Below, one piece after another: positions 11,101 through 23,485 of a stretch of DNA of 55,324 nt. The stretch covers positions 1 to 55,324 of the forward strand of contig LWCA01000095.1 in assembly GCA_001642005.1 (NCBI GenBank), given 5' to 3'. Position numbers and translations under genes: made by a program. The stretch's first letter is position 1. Each line of letters opens with the position of its first letter. Source of the stretch: Intoshia linei. Lineage: Eukaryota; Orthonectida; Rhopaluridae. The notes beneath the pieces were generated by a model. The model did no database searches, was not told where the DNA came from, and worked only from the letters and a program-made list of their open reading frames with translations.

Positions 11101-14100
11101 GTTATGCAAATCATGAAAAGTTGTGTATTAGACTTTGAAAATGTTTAAAACTTATATTTTTGTTTGTGACGAAGTGACTTTTAATTGATGCAATTTATAA
11201 TTAAAATTATATATTGTATTTAAGTTACCAAAAAACTTTATATTTACATATTGCGTTTTTTTTAAATTTAAAGTGTACCAGTTTATTAAGCAAATCGTAA
11301 ATGGGATTAAAAAGTGACCTAAGCGTGAACCAAAAAAATGAAATTGCCGGTTTACTAGCTAAAGGAAATAGTACTTTTCAAATTTCTTAATGTCTAGACC
11401 GGGATCACCGGACTATTAAAAAATGACTGGAAATCAAAGCAAAACGAAAGATCCAAATGCGGTCGAAAAAAGGTAGTGTTACCGAGAGAATTATCTCGAA
11501 TTAAAAGGATCGTGCCAATAACACCCATTTCCACGAATTTCAGCATATTTTCGTCTTGTAATGTAATGAATAAGCAACATTAGATAGTCCTGATAAATTG
11601 GACAAAAGGTTGGGTGTTGAATGACGTCAAAGTGCCATCAATAATACGTCGCCAACGAGGTGGTGGTGGCGTTATGTTTTTGGAAGGTATAATACATCCT
11701 CAACTTATATGAAATTAAATGTCTGCGTGTATCTTACCGTTTATTTAAAAAACTAAACACCGTAGAACTTAAAAAACTCCGTTTCTAATACAGTTTTGCG
11801 CGGGTGATGTCTATACCTAAGTTTCTTTTCCAAAACGTAAAATTTTGACTAATTTCCTTCAGTGTAAAAAACCAAATTTTCCCTTTTTTTTAAAAATAAA
11901 AAATATAAAGTCTAAGACGCATTTTAATATCAATAACATTGTCGTAAATCTTAGCCTCAAAATCGCACAGCTTCATAGTCAAAACCACAAATTTCATTTT
12001 ATATTTAAAAATAAAAAACGACTAAAAATTTTATAAAATATAAATTCTGGGATACTTTTTAAAACCATGACCAATAATAAAATAGTTTTGAAATAAAAAT
12101 ATGAATAGTAAAGTGTTTTTTTTACCGTGAAGGTGTCAGTTATTCAGATTGATATTTTTTTGTGTGTGTTAACAGGATACAACTGTACCACCTGAAAGTT
12201 TTTTAAATTCTAGGGCTGTTTTCATTAAAAAAAAGTGTAATTTGGGGTTTTGGCCCTGAAGATATATTTTTTTTAAATTTAAATTTATGATAATATTTAT
12301 GATTTTAATATTCGTATCAGAGTATATATTTTTTTAAATTCTCGAACTCGTTTGATTTTCAAAAAAAAGACAATTGGGCTTTTTGACCCGTAAGATAGGA
12401 GTTTGGGAGGTTTAAATTTATTTTACTAACACCTAACACCTAGTAATTTGTGGTTTTGATCGTGAAATCATTTTTTTGAGGTTCCGATATATGATAATAT
12501 TTATGATTTTTAAACCTATCCCATAATTTATGTTGTATACAAATCAAGGACTTTTTTTATTTTTACAAAAATGGGTAATTACTAGTTTTAGCCGTGAGAA
12601 TTAAAGATTTTAAAATTAATATTTATCATAATGTTGATGATTTTAAAATTGTTATCAGATTAGTACTTTTTCATAACTTTAAAAAAATGACAATGGGGTT
12701 TTTGACCTTGAATGACTCAATTTCTAAAATTAAAATTTTCGATAAATTTTATTATAAAACATGAACCTTTTAAAACTGAAATAGATAATGATATAGATAT
12801 GAATTTTTTAAAACTCGACTCCTCTTACTTTCTTAAATAAACTGGAACAAGAAAATAAATTAATAAACAGATATACATTTTTAACTAAATTCTGTTGATT
12901 AAATGTAAGATTTTAATCATACGTTCAAGATTTGCAAAACACTCTAATTTTTTGATAATTATTATAAAATTCGTACCGTGACCATAATGAGCAGCCATGT
13001 ACAAAGCTACACGCATTTGATACCTTGCAACATGTTCATCATGAGATACATTTGCCAGAACGATTGATGTGATTCCCGTGACACATGCATTTAAAAATTC
13101 ATTCCATCCATTCCACGTATGTAGAACAATTGTCTCTCCAATTTTTATCTAAATTTTAAAATTTAAATAATGTATATATTTTTAAATGACATTGTCACTT
13201 TTTAAAGTCATTTTTAGTGGTTCAGGGTTAATTTTAAACTTTTAACATATTTTTGAATAAATTTTTTATTTTATGATTGTTTGTTATTTCATGTATTTAT
13301 GAGACATTCAATTAAACTACATATTATATGTAAGTGAAAATATTTATAAAAAAATATAATATAAATGAATTAATAATTCAATAAATAACACGTTTTATAA
13401 TCAAAACAGAATGTTTATTGAAATTTTAGGACACAACTAACATAAATAAATAATTAATATTCTAGGTTGATGAAGATAATGTCAACTATGTAAAATACTA
13501 ATTGTGGAATTTAGGTGATAATTTTTTTTCTTGTTAACATTTTAAATTAAGGTTGTAAAATAGTACATTATGTCTTATAGTTCAAATAGAAAATGTCATA
13601 TTTTTAATATAATGAACTACATTAATAGGAATCATACAATTAAAGTATAATCAATAAAATGGAACAATTATATGGTTAATTTTACCAATATATAAAATAA
13701 CCTACAAATTAATATACAACTGTATCAATTTTGTGAATAGTTTTGAAAATAATAATAATATATTTACATCGTATTTGTCACATGTGTGAGTATCAAAAAT
13801 TTCCATCCCTTTATTATTGCATATTCTAAATGCTCCAATCTATATAATAAATGGTAAAATAAAAAGAGACATTACTGGTAAGCCCACTTTTCTTATAATA
13901 ATACTTTTAAGTTTTGATATTGGAATATCATTAATGTTGCCTTGTTCGTGTAATATTACTGTCGAATCGTTAAAAACGCAATGAACATATAATAAATTTT
14001 TGGTTTCTTTTTTCAAAACAGTTCTGAGGGTAGTTCCAGATTTCATGGTCAAATCTGGGATAATCCAATCATCTTCCAGTGTTGCTCCCATATATTTTAA

Positions 14101-14262
14101 AGCAAGAATAGTACTTTTGAATTTATGAGAAACAGATAACGGGTTTTCATCGGGAGATATGGCAAATGCATTTCGAACAATCTTTTTGACATCTGCAACA
14201 CAATCTTCATTTTTGAGATTAAGAGTAATTCTCTTATTTTTAAAAGTTACAAACAAATGCAT
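8136..14262 (-). CDS. ANKUB1: ANKUB1-like ankyrin and ubiquitin-like domain protein
   Basis: Six exons join in phase to 567 codons: 14262-13876, 13839-13768, 13148-12977, 11012-10963, 10881-10465 and 8741-8136. The first exon is a ubiquitin-like domain (starts MHLFVTFKNKR; KYMGATLEDDW matches the family's YAGAALKDSW segment). Exon 3 carries TWNGWNEFL, like the family's VWDGWKEFL. Exons 3-5 carry degenerate ankyrin repeats (ALYMAAHYGH, TPMHVAAEQGQ), followed by PLSIFTKMKRW. Near the C-terminus, KFKEKPWIQQIKQAE matches the family's EFTEKPWLQQLE motif, which makes the assignment firm although overall identity is low. Intron 1 is 36 bp; introns 3 and 5 exceed 1.7 kb and are filled with repeats. 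The exon 5 donor was chosen because it restores phase into IDGYGE. Its cellular function is not well established. Start: the first ATG of the ubiquitin-like fold. Confidence 0.85.
8877..10363. mobile_element. hAT-like non-autonomous element in ANKUB1 intron 5
   Basis: The left end CAGTGCTTCCCAA and right end TTGGGAAACACTG are inverted. They are flanked by a perfect 8-bp duplication, GTCTAAAG, at 8869-8876 and 10364-10371. An 8-bp target duplication and this type of end are characteristic of hAT transposons. No transposase reading frame remains in the 1,487 bp. A foldback element is nested inside (9121-9880). Confidence 0.85.
9121..9880. mobile_element. Foldback-type element (copy 2), nested in hAT-like element
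   Basis: The left arm 9121-9375 has seven or so ~30-bp units of the form TTTACCAACCTTTAAGGGAA. The right arm 9749-9880 has the same units inverted (TTAAAGGTTGGTAAAACTAG). The middle is unrelated AT-rich DNA with its own short repeats (AATACTGACA at 9640-9715). Confidence 0.6.
11093..11710 (+). pseudogene. Truncated Tc1-like transposon (copy 3)
   Basis: A broken transposase N-terminal region begins at ATG 11301 (MGLKSDLSVNQKNEIAGLLA), reads through stops at several places, and later shows GGGGVMF, the glycine-rich stretch found before the second catalytic region of Tc1 transposases. Upstream are two direct copies of ACCAATTTGTTATGCAAATC-like sequence at 11093 and 11277, 184 bp apart, probably transposase-binding sites. 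No right end is visible. It lies in ANKUB1 intron 3, opposite to the gene. Confidence 0.6.
11725..12095 (+). repeat. Dispersed repeat family R2, copy a
   Basis: Related in order and orientation to 35210-35620. Shared landmarks are ACCG...TTATTTAAAAA, CTAATACAGTTTT, a GTGATGT stretch, CATTAACATTGT/CAATAACATTGT, TCATAGTCAAAA and ATAAATTCTG. No coding capacity is seen; the short frames here are repeat translation. Confidence 0.5.
12140..12440 (-). repeat. Dispersed repeat family R1 (reverse copy)
   Basis: It carries GTGTGTTAACAGGATACAAC, GGGGTTTTGGCCCTGAAGAT and GTTTGGGAGG, the complement of landmarks in the copies at 24285 and 52510. It runs directly into the degenerate tandem array that follows. 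Confidence 0.6.
12200..12750. repeat. Degenerate ~120-bp tandem array (R3)
   Basis: A module of the form poly-A, (A/G)TAATTTGGGGTTTTGACC, (T)GAAGAT, then TATGATAATATTTATGATTTTAA, recurs about five times with heavy divergence (near 12236, 12370, 12450, 12575 and 12690). A similar array occurs at 46900-47340. Confidence 0.5.
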
Positions 14263-14573
14263 ATATACCCTCGGAATATTCTCAAGTTTAATTTGTGTTA
14301 AGCATATTGTTTTATTTGTTTTTATATATGTTTATAAATCTTAAATTTAAGAGTATTATTAAATTAGTTTATCTAGGTTATTTGAAACGCATAACGTATG
14401 ATTTTAGTTCATTCATTGCACATTTAACCTTTATTTTAAGAAATGGTATTTAAACATAAAATGCCCCCAATTTGTCATTTAAAGTAAACTCGTCAATCTA
14501 GATATATTACGTAATTAGTCATTTCACTACTTTTATGTAAAAACTTTGTAAAATATAAATCAAAAAATTGTTA
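14263..14573. other. Intergenic: ANKUB1 5' flank and V-ATPase G 3' flank
   Basis: Only 311 bp separate the stop of the upstream subunit G gene from the ANKUB1 start on the same strand. No promoter motif can be named with confidence. The spacing is compatible with a short promoter, or with polycistronic transcription if this lineage uses it; nothing here decides. Confidence 0.4.
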
Positions 14574-17126
14574 TTAATTTTTATTTTTATAATTTACATG
14601 AATTTTTGGGTTGATATTGAAAATTGTATCAATAAGTTTATCTACAATATTTGGTCCACTTTTTTCTAAAGCTATTTTGATTTCATCGACTCTAGTAAGT
14701 AAAGTTGCGTCTAATTCCACTTTTAATTTTTCTCTTTCAACTTCCAACTAGTTAAAAAAGTATACTATATTTAAATTTAAATTTTATTCAACATTATCTT
14801 CCATTTTCTTGAAAACTGACTGTCGTTGTTGTTTATATAAATCTAATTCATGCATAGCTTCTTTTTTGGCTTTTTGCAATTTCAAAGATTTACCTAAAAT
14901 TATACAATCATTCAAAAGTTAAAGTTATAAACGTATATAAACGGTGACAAAATTTTTAAAGATATTGTATCATTGAAATAAACATTTTTCGAGGAACAAA
15001 AGTGTAATCTAATTTTTTGTTACTTCAAAAAATAATTATTTTAAATCCGTGTTTCAAGTGAAATGTAAATATGTTCTTGATGTTTAAAAATTAAAAAAAA
15101 ATTAGGAAATAAAGGGTAATAAATATGCACATGAATAAAGTAATATGGAGGTAGGGCATATCTACGGTTTAGAAATATTAAAAAAGGATTCAAAATATTT
15201 TGTTATATATCAAAATAAATTATATATAAAGCAGGGTGGAGCAATACCATCACCACGATTCAAAATGTGCAGTGTACAATTATATTATTCGACCATTAGT
15301 TTAAATTACAGTTCCGTCACAGTGAGCCATTAATTCTAAAGTTTAATACTTTGAAAAGACGTAATTCTAGAAAATTTTAAAAAAAATTAAATTGATCCAC
15401 TTTAAAAAGATTCCTAGTCCCGTGTCCCCAATTTAAACTATGATTTTTTTTAAGTTTTTCAAGTTTTCGCAGTTATGCCAATAATGGACCATATAGTAAA
15501 TGTATATAATTTATTAAAATATATTTTCGAACGTCTTCAAAATTTAGTATAGATTATTAATTTTAATAAAATTTTAAACAAATGCGAGAAAATATAAAAT
15601 ATACAGAAAAATATAGGTTGTGGATCAAGGATTCGATTTAAACGAGAATATTATTTATTTAAATAATAGACAATAGTGGATATTGTTTAAATACATAGTT
15701 ATACCAAAACTCATAATTGAAATTTAAAACAATAGGTGAGTGATTTTTATACGTGATTAAATAAAATTAACTCAATAATATATGCAAAATTGTAAATTAT
15801 AATATTTAAATAAATAATAAATTAAATAATGCATACATGTTTAGTTTAGTGTCGTATAAAAAATAAAATAACTACATTTTAAATTATAATATGGCCCTAT
15901 TTAATAGTTGGCTCGTCTGTTGGTACAGGAAAGGCATAGCGTGTGGTTTTATCTACTTTTTATGTTATATATACTATATTATATACTGTAGTTAAATGCT
16001 TGCAAAATTTTTATTTGAATTTATATTTTGATTAAATTTTTATTTTTATTTAAAATTTAAGTTTTCTAACTCATCAAATTACATTTTTAGTTCATGTTTC
16101 TGAGATAATTTTACATTTCGTTAGAGAAAATCATCCAAAAACGACCAGATCAATAACACGTCAAGGCCGAATTGAGAATCGAAAAAAATATTCATAAAAT
16201 TTTTTATTTTTTCGAATTATCATAACGGTACACATTTTTTTGTTTTATTTTGATTTTTTTAAAAGTATTTCTTATTTTGCTTGTTTTATATTTTTAAAAT
16301 CACTTAAAATATATATAATAAAACATTTAAAAAAATTATGTGTCATCAAATTTTATACTAGAGGTTTTAGTTTAGAACCATAAATAAATCAACCCTTAAG
16401 GAAAAATCCACTTTTGCCTATTATGAAAACTTGACAAATTACTATTTTTTAAAGTGGAATATTTTTGATCTTTTATGAAATAGACTATGCAATTTTATAA
16501 AATTGAAATTTTCTCTAAATAGTTAAAAAACCGGATTTTTCTCTAAGGATTTGGTAAAACTAGATTTTTGACTTAAGGGTTGGTAAATTTTGATTTTGTT
16601 AATAAAAATGGTTAGATTTATCAAATTAAGTATTTGAAATTTTAGTAAAAATTGTTGAATTATTCATATATGACAATATCATCCAATCCTGTGAAACTGA
16701 CGATTATCAATTTCTCAGTAAGGAAAATTGATTAATTCTATTTCATATAAATTTTTTTGACAATTTAATTCATTTTTATTCGGTCAGGTTTATATTTTAA
16801 CATTTAACAGATTTCAATATCCGGATCTTCGCATATATCAACATTAATTTTCAAATTAGAATATAAATGATAGCCGGCGTTAATAAAATTAAAATCTGAT
16901 CTGCTGCAGATAAAAACTACCATTGAATTAAATATTTATAATAATTAAATTATTTTTAAATAAAAATGTTCAGTACAACTCAAAAAGCAACGTGAACATT
17001 AGCCAACATAACTATTATAGTGTATAATATGAGTGTAATTATAAAATTACGTTCCCTGGCTTCATTTATCAATTTGTTGGCCTTTTTTTCAGCTTCCAAA
17101 AGTCTTTGAATTTCACTAGATTGCAT
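14574..17126 (-). CDS. ATP6V1G: V-type H+-ATPase subunit G
   Basis: Three exons (17126-17051, 14893-14793, 14747-14574) join exactly in phase to 116 residues, close to the usual 118 or so of this peripheral-stalk subunit. It begins MQSSEIQRLLEAEKKANKLI, the family's conserved N-terminal stretch, followed by EARERKSLKLQKAKKEA. The rest is a long charged helix (LDLYKQQRQSVFKKMEDN) and the C-terminus INPKIHVNYK matches the family's RPQVHPNY end. The product forms part of the V1 stator of the proton pump that acidifies lysosomes and other compartments, pairing with subunit E. Intron 1 is 2,157 bp and holds a small foldback element; intron 2 is 45 bp. The start is the only ATG before the conserved N-terminal block. 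Confidence 0.93.
14894..17050 (-). other. V-ATPase G intron 1 (2.16 kb)
   Basis: Non-coding. The frame at 15145-15333 shows no recognisable protein. A small foldback-like repeat lies at 16380-16620; the rest is AT-rich sequence without clear structure. Confidence 0.6.
16380..16620. mobile_element. Short foldback-type element (copy 3)
   Basis: The left end carries AATCAACCCTTAAGGAAAAA and the right end the inverted units TTAAGGGTTGGTAAATTTTG and ATAAAAATGGTTAG. The outer right end matches the complement of the left end of the copy at 9121, so they are one family. Confidence 0.5.
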
Positions 17127-18599
17127 ATATAACGAATTAAATATATCTTTATTTATTTGAATAAATACTATTGATAAATATCCATGTTATTTCAATTGAT
17201 ATATTATGATTTATCGATTAAATCTGGTTTCATTATCTAAACTTTATTATTTTCGTGACATAACAATAACCAATAAACATACAGGTCTAATTTATAAAAC
17301 TGGCAATGGCATCTACCCGAGATCCCTACTGTGGTCTTGACGAAATTTTAGTAAAATGGAGATTTATTTTCCAAATTGCTCCCACATATAATATAACCGA
17401 TACTATTCTTTTTAAATTTTAGTACATTGCATTTATTATAATGTATTGTATGTAAATTTGAAAAATCAAATGTTTTGAGCACCCTTTTGTGAACCTTTCA
17501 TTGAAGAAGTTTGACTAACATAAAAAATGTAATTGTAACTAGGCTTCTAGATTTTAATATATAATAAGGGCGGTCAAACGTTCACTTTTAAATAAATATA
17601 AATTTATTTGGTCGATTAATCAATTAATAATAATCTAATAATATAAGATACAAATAATAAATGGGTTATTCTATTTTATATTTTATACATGAAATATAAT
17701 TATATGTTAGGATCTTAAACTGGTGTTCACGACTATTTTAAGACAATTCTCATAAATGAAAAATTTTAAAATTTTTATCTTGCATGTAAAAAACACATTT
17801 TAACATATTATCCAAAATTTTTGAATTTACAAAACACTACATTTAAAATTTGAATTAAAAATTCAAACTAAGAATCGTAATTATTGATGCTAGAGTGAAC
17901 TTAACGCACACGAAACTCCGTCTTCGAAGTTTCTAGGGCAGTGTTCGTCAAATCATTTCATAAGTGCCACCTCTGTAGGACTAACAAAATGTCGCGCCAC
18001 CCTTCAAACAATTTTCAATATTTTTTTGTATTTTCTGAATAGATGCGATATACATATTATCTTCTATTAACTCTTACATATTTAATTAAAAATCAAACAA
18101 AAATTTTTCGTTACCAATTCCATTACATTGAAACCAAATACTTTGCTACAAAATAATTATTTATTATTATATTATAATACACCGAACATCACCAATTGTG
18201 AGCTCGTTTTCCTTAGAAATCAATTCAAAACGAGGAATAATAACAATAGTGACAATTAGTTCATCTAATTATAAGATTTATACCATTAATCGATTACTTT
18301 ATTTCGTGGTTAAAATTTTTAGATTTATAAATCCCTTCTTCACATAAATAAGATGTGTCCTCTTCTTTTTTTACCATTATCAAATCTCTAGTGACTAGAA
18401 TGTTAATGGACTAGTCTAGTCCATTAAGTCATTTACAAATTTTTAAAAGATGTTTGTGGAATGATTATTCAGTAATTTTAAATTTAGAAGAACCCTGACA
18501 TAGTGTCAATAAATTACAAACGAAATTTATTAATATAATATATTACATGTATAGTGCCATAATTTACAATAAAAATAAAAATATATCCATAACTTTGGT
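17127..18599. other. Intergenic, Raptor 3' flank to V-ATPase G 5' flank
   Basis: No exon recognised on either strand. A short region near 17930-18010 is slightly less AT-rich, with no coding signal. The region upstream of 17126 probably holds the V-ATPase G promoter, but no motif stands out. Confidence 0.4.
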
Positions 18600-21500
18600 T
18601 TAATATTGTCCATAAATTTGGACATGTCCGTCACTATAATTAGTACATACACGATTCTAAAAATGAAATGTAAAAATGAATACAAAATAAAATACCAGTG
18701 ACGGGTGAAACTTAAGGGAAACAATAGATATTGGGTCGATGGAGCGAGTAAATTTATTGTAAAATGAATTTTTTATATTCTTAAATTTGGAACTAATGCT
18801 GCCTTTCCTAAGGTTTTCGTCAGGTTCAGGCATAGAAGTAGGTAAATTTTCTCCATTAAAAGTGGTAATATAAATTTTTTCAGAATTTTTATAGTTTCTA
18901 AAAAAAAATAAACAAGTTGAAAAGAATAACAACCTTGACATGAGTTGGTAGTTGGTGTGAACATCAAAATTATCAATTTTCCCAGAGTCAAAATTGTTTA
19001 TTTGGAAATCGTAGACGATAGGACTCCAGGAAAGCCTAAAGTCCCACATCATTACTTTGTTATCGTCACTAAATATTGTCAAAACAGTAATTTCATAATA
19101 TTTACTATGCGGCAAAAAAATGGTTTGAGGAAAAATAAGGAAATTTGATTTCACAGCATTCATGGTCATAATTTTTAGAAAAAACACTAAACGCACAAAT
19201 TAATGAATATAAATATTAAAATTTACTGGTTAGCTTGACGAGAATCAAAACACTGTATTGTGCCTTTTGCAGATCCCACAAGTAAGACGTTAGAATTGAA
19301 AGGAGATGTACAAATGGAAGTGACATGGCTAATATATGAATCGACACATATGAGCTAAAAAAATGAATAAAAAAAACAAAAATACAAACCTCGTTCCAAG
19401 TTTCTCTAACAAGATCACAATTATAAATAAAGGAATTAGTACTACAAAAGTACATTTTGGCATTAATAGGTTGATATGCAAGAAGACAGACTAAAAATGA
19501 ATTATAAAAATGATTGAAATTGTTACTTTTTCTGCGGTTAATCGACTGAGCCAAATCAAAAGGGGAATTCCAACATGCAACTTCAGAAAAGTCATCCTTG
19601 CAATTAAAGACATCCTTATATACATTTACAATTGCTGAATCTAATGAGTACATTATAAATCTGAAAAATAAAAATTCAAACCATTGATAGTCATGAGGTA
19701 ATCCCGTTGAGCATCATTAATAAATTCCATATTTACAAATTTCCTGGAAAGATCCGTATTAAATTCATACATTTCGTCTGTTTCATAATTAATAAAGTAA
19801 ATGTTATCAGAAGAAGCCACTGCCACATTGTTAGAATCGTTGTTAAACATGACAAATTTTAATTTTTCATCAGGCAATTTTTTAGAATAAATTATATCCA
19901 AACAATCTCTTTTGTCTTTAAAATCATCAACGACGCTCAATTGTAAAATTTCATCCACATCAATTTTTTCCATTTTAATTTCTAAATTTTCTTTTTCAAT
20001 TATTTTACAAGCATCGCATCTATCAATTTTATCAAACATGCATCTCATTTGCCTGGTTCCAGGTTCGCAGTCGCGAAATTGATTATTTAAAATGTTGTTT
20101 ACAATATCTTGGGTATAAGTAATAACATCTTCTCTTTCATCTACCGCAAATTCTTCAAATTTTGATTTAAAATTTTCCAATCTACTGTCATAAATTCTAT
20201 AACCATCGCGTACATTGAACGGGACATTATCGTATACTATTTTGGCATTTTCGAAAGTAACAGATCTAGATTCGATGATAGTGTTATCTTCACTGGTTTC
20301 ATAATTTATAACCACGTTTTTCACTTTAAAGTCTTTAACAGTATAATATCTTTTTACGTTCGGAACAGTTTCTGATTGGTCTGCTTTTTCTTTATCCGAT
20401 TTGTCTATTTTTTCTAAGCAAGTTTTGGTTTTTGAACGTTTTTCTAAAGTGTCAAAATTTAATTTGTCGGAATTATCTGAGGTAATTGGTTCGCTTTGGG
20501 CTTTATAGGTTTCAAAAGGTGTACATAAAATGTTTTCAAGCGGCTCAAATATAATAGGTTCAACCCTAGTTTCCTCTTTAATGGTAGGTACGATGCTAAA
20601 TTTTCGCAGTGCGGGTGCAACCGGAACATTGGTCTTTTTTTTAATATTTTTCACTTTTCTTTTTTGTGATAATTTTGATTCTTGCAGTTTAATATTCTCA
20701 GCCGTTTTTATAAAAAATTCAGCTTTCAACAACTCACCGGTATCAATCTCCGCGGTTGTAACTTTAGTTTTAACAGATCCAATTTCGTTTAAAATTAAAT
20801 TAAATAGGTTATCCATAAACATGACCTGTTCAGTTTCAAAATAATTTGAAAAAATATAATCTTCTCGTTTTGGTTTATTTTTTATTGGTTCTTTGGATTC
20901 ACTATTCAAGGAACTGTTGAATTCGGTTGCTAGAACACTTCGCACGTCATTATACATTGATACACACAAGGATGAATCACTAGGATTCATTATTCGTTGC
21001 ACAAACTTACATGGAATCGTATTATCACCAATGCTCAACTGATTATCAATGTTAAATATTTTAGTCGTGTAAGTTTCCTTTATCATGTAGTCAACCTTCT
21101 TACGTATTTTTGCCATCAACCGCTTAGCCACTCGACGAACTTCCATGCATGGATCATTGCACAATAATTCAAAATTCCTCCAAATATCAAATAAACTATT
21201 CATATCACTGTATTTACTAGTTCTATCAAACATTATAATATCATCATCCTTTTCATTAACTGAATTTTGTCTTTTTATATTGAATCGCTTTTTAAAGCTG
21301 TTTGTTCGACTGCATTTCAAAGATGCTGATTTCCTACTGAAAGCCGGTGAAGGGATGGTTAGAACGCGAGAATTGAAATCTACAACTCTTGTTTTGATTT
21401 GAAGAACAAGATTTACAAAATCAGACATTCTCAATATTATAAAACCGGAAATAGCCGCAATCACCTCTTTTCGAACAAGAGGATTGATATCCAAAACGGA

Positions 21501-23485
21501 ATTGAGAATGTGCATTAAAACCCTTTTATCGACATACGTTGCATGTGAAGTATGCCATTTAGTAGAATAAATAAACGTTCCCAGTGCACTTATACAAGCA
21601 GCTCGAATATACGGGTATTTTGAGCTTGTATGATGACATAAATACTCGTCTATGCAATTTCTTACGCCGATCCAGCGAGCATTTTCATTGTTTTTCCACA
21701 AGTAAGAAACCAAATTAATTAACCAGCGATTCAATATGCTTCCGGAATCATCCAGCAACCCAGCAATGATAAAAAACACTTTTTTGTCACACAAAAGAGT
21801 GGAATATCCTTCATAATGATGAAGAAGGGCACACAAACAATATGCGGAAATAGTTTTAAGACTTGAGCAAGGATTATCAGACAATATTTCTAAAAAATAC
21901 AGGTGAATAGAGTTACTCAGTAAATCACCAAGTGCTATTTCTTTAGTAAATAAAATATGGGACCATATGTATAAAATATATGGTTTTAACGTTTCGTCTT
22001 CTGTTTTAACTAATCTAATAATAAAAGGTGAAATTCCCAATACCAGTAAAACTTGCAAAGCGTCGATACAAGATTCCAAATATCTACAGATTAATTGTAA
22101 AGCTTCCAATCGGTACATTTGACCCAAAAGAACAAGCACTAGCGACGGCATAGTAGGAGGTGTTACTGGATTCATAAGGTAGCCGTTATCAATAAATGAT
22201 GTACGGTTGATCCATAACCGGAAATTTGTCAATTGATTCAAGTAAAAAGAACTGGGTTGGTATTTTGCTTTTTCGTCTAAAATGCCAGGTAGTTGAAATA
22301 TAGCTTCATTCAAACAAACCTTCCAAAGTTCCCATAATGGATGCTGCCATAGATCTGGTAATGCTGGATAAGAAATTGGCGTAATTTTGTAAGATTTCAA
22401 TAGCCACTGAGACAATAGGAAATTTCTCCAAAAATTTCCAGTTCCAATATCTTGTTTTATTAATAATCTATAAGTGTCAATATCCACATGACTCCACAGA
22501 AGAGAATCACAAATACAAGTAAAAATCCAATGTAAATCACCCAACATTGTATTTCTTTTGTTAATCCCTCCAGGTATCTCAAACCTTCCATTCAAACTTT
22601 TTACTAAGGATCTAAATACATCTGGGTATAACGATGTGTATAATAAGAGTAAAGTTTTATACGGAGTCGTCATACATGAAGTAAACATATCGGTCGGTAA
22701 ATCATTTTTTTCGATGAAGAATTGGTTTTTTCTGTTAGAAGCTATAATAAAATAATCAGATCTGCACATTTGCATCAATTCCAAAGCAAAAGAAACTTTC
22801 TTTTTAGGTTTACTAGTATCACTATTTGAAGAATTTGGATTAGTAGAAAAACTACTCTTAGTTCCATTTTTTAAAACTCCTCGAATAGGAACATTTAGTG
22901 GAGGTTCAATAGGACTGTGAATTTTAACAGATTGTAAACTGTCACTGTCATCCGTTGATTTAAATCTAATTTTAGATTTTTTTGAGTTGTAATCTTCATA
23001 ATCACATTCTTCGTCTGAGTCGGAAGGTTCAATTAATGATTTTAATTTGTCTAAAATATTTTCGGCGTTTATTGAGTCGATAATAAAAACGGTTGGAGAA
23101 CCAAGCCAAATCATTAAATCTTCACATCTAATGGGGTTAAATTTTCGAACAGTTTTTTCAAATACATATATACAATCCGTATTGACAAGTTTTGTAGGAA
23201 GATTGAAATCTCGATAGTGAAATAGTACACGCGAACTTCCAGCATCCCTGCGAAGGCTGACACACATGTTTTTGAAACTTTCAACAGAGTGATTATAACA
23301 AGAACGGTAACGTGAACGTGGGCACCACATCATATACTGTTTTTTTAAATTCTCCAAAATGCTTTGTCGACTAGTTTTCAAGGAAATTCGTTTTGAGTCA
23401 GTCCAACAATGAATACTCGGCTTACCGTCATGTTTGGAATTTGGTCTAGCATCTTTTTCGCTAAAACGTACAATTGCGTTGATAT
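18600..23485 (-). CDS. RPTOR: Raptor, mTORC1 scaffold (5' end not resolved)
   Basis: A 3.8 kb exon (23485-19682) carries the raptor N-terminal (RNC) domain: CWTDSKRISLK, PRSRYRSCYNHSVESFKNMC, LRRDAGSSRVLFHY and WLGSPTVFIID follow the family in order. Helical HEAT-like repeats follow (SKYPYIRAACISALGTFIYS, NPLVRKEVIAAISGFI), then a long variable linker. The beta-propeller continues in small exons: 19660-19527, 19490-19390, 19354-19227, 19186-18934, 18897-18696 and 18656-18600, ending SDGHVQIYGQY. Raptor presents substrates to mTOR kinase at the lysosome. The RNC domain departs from the family: the usual HYNGHGVP is HYRDFNLP and the usual DCSNAG is DSINAE. Two joins are out of phase as read (see findings), so assembly errors or odd splicing are possible. 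The first exon(s) upstream of 23485 were not found. The open frame runs above the TTG at 23381, so that codon is not the start. Confidence 0.88.

Noticed and set aside
15145-15333. 62-codon frame in V-ATPase G intron 1
   Set aside because: No homology recognised, no splice or start context, and opposite to the host gene.
20530-20844. 104-codon + strand frame
   Set aside because: Shadow of the Raptor coding exon on the opposite strand.
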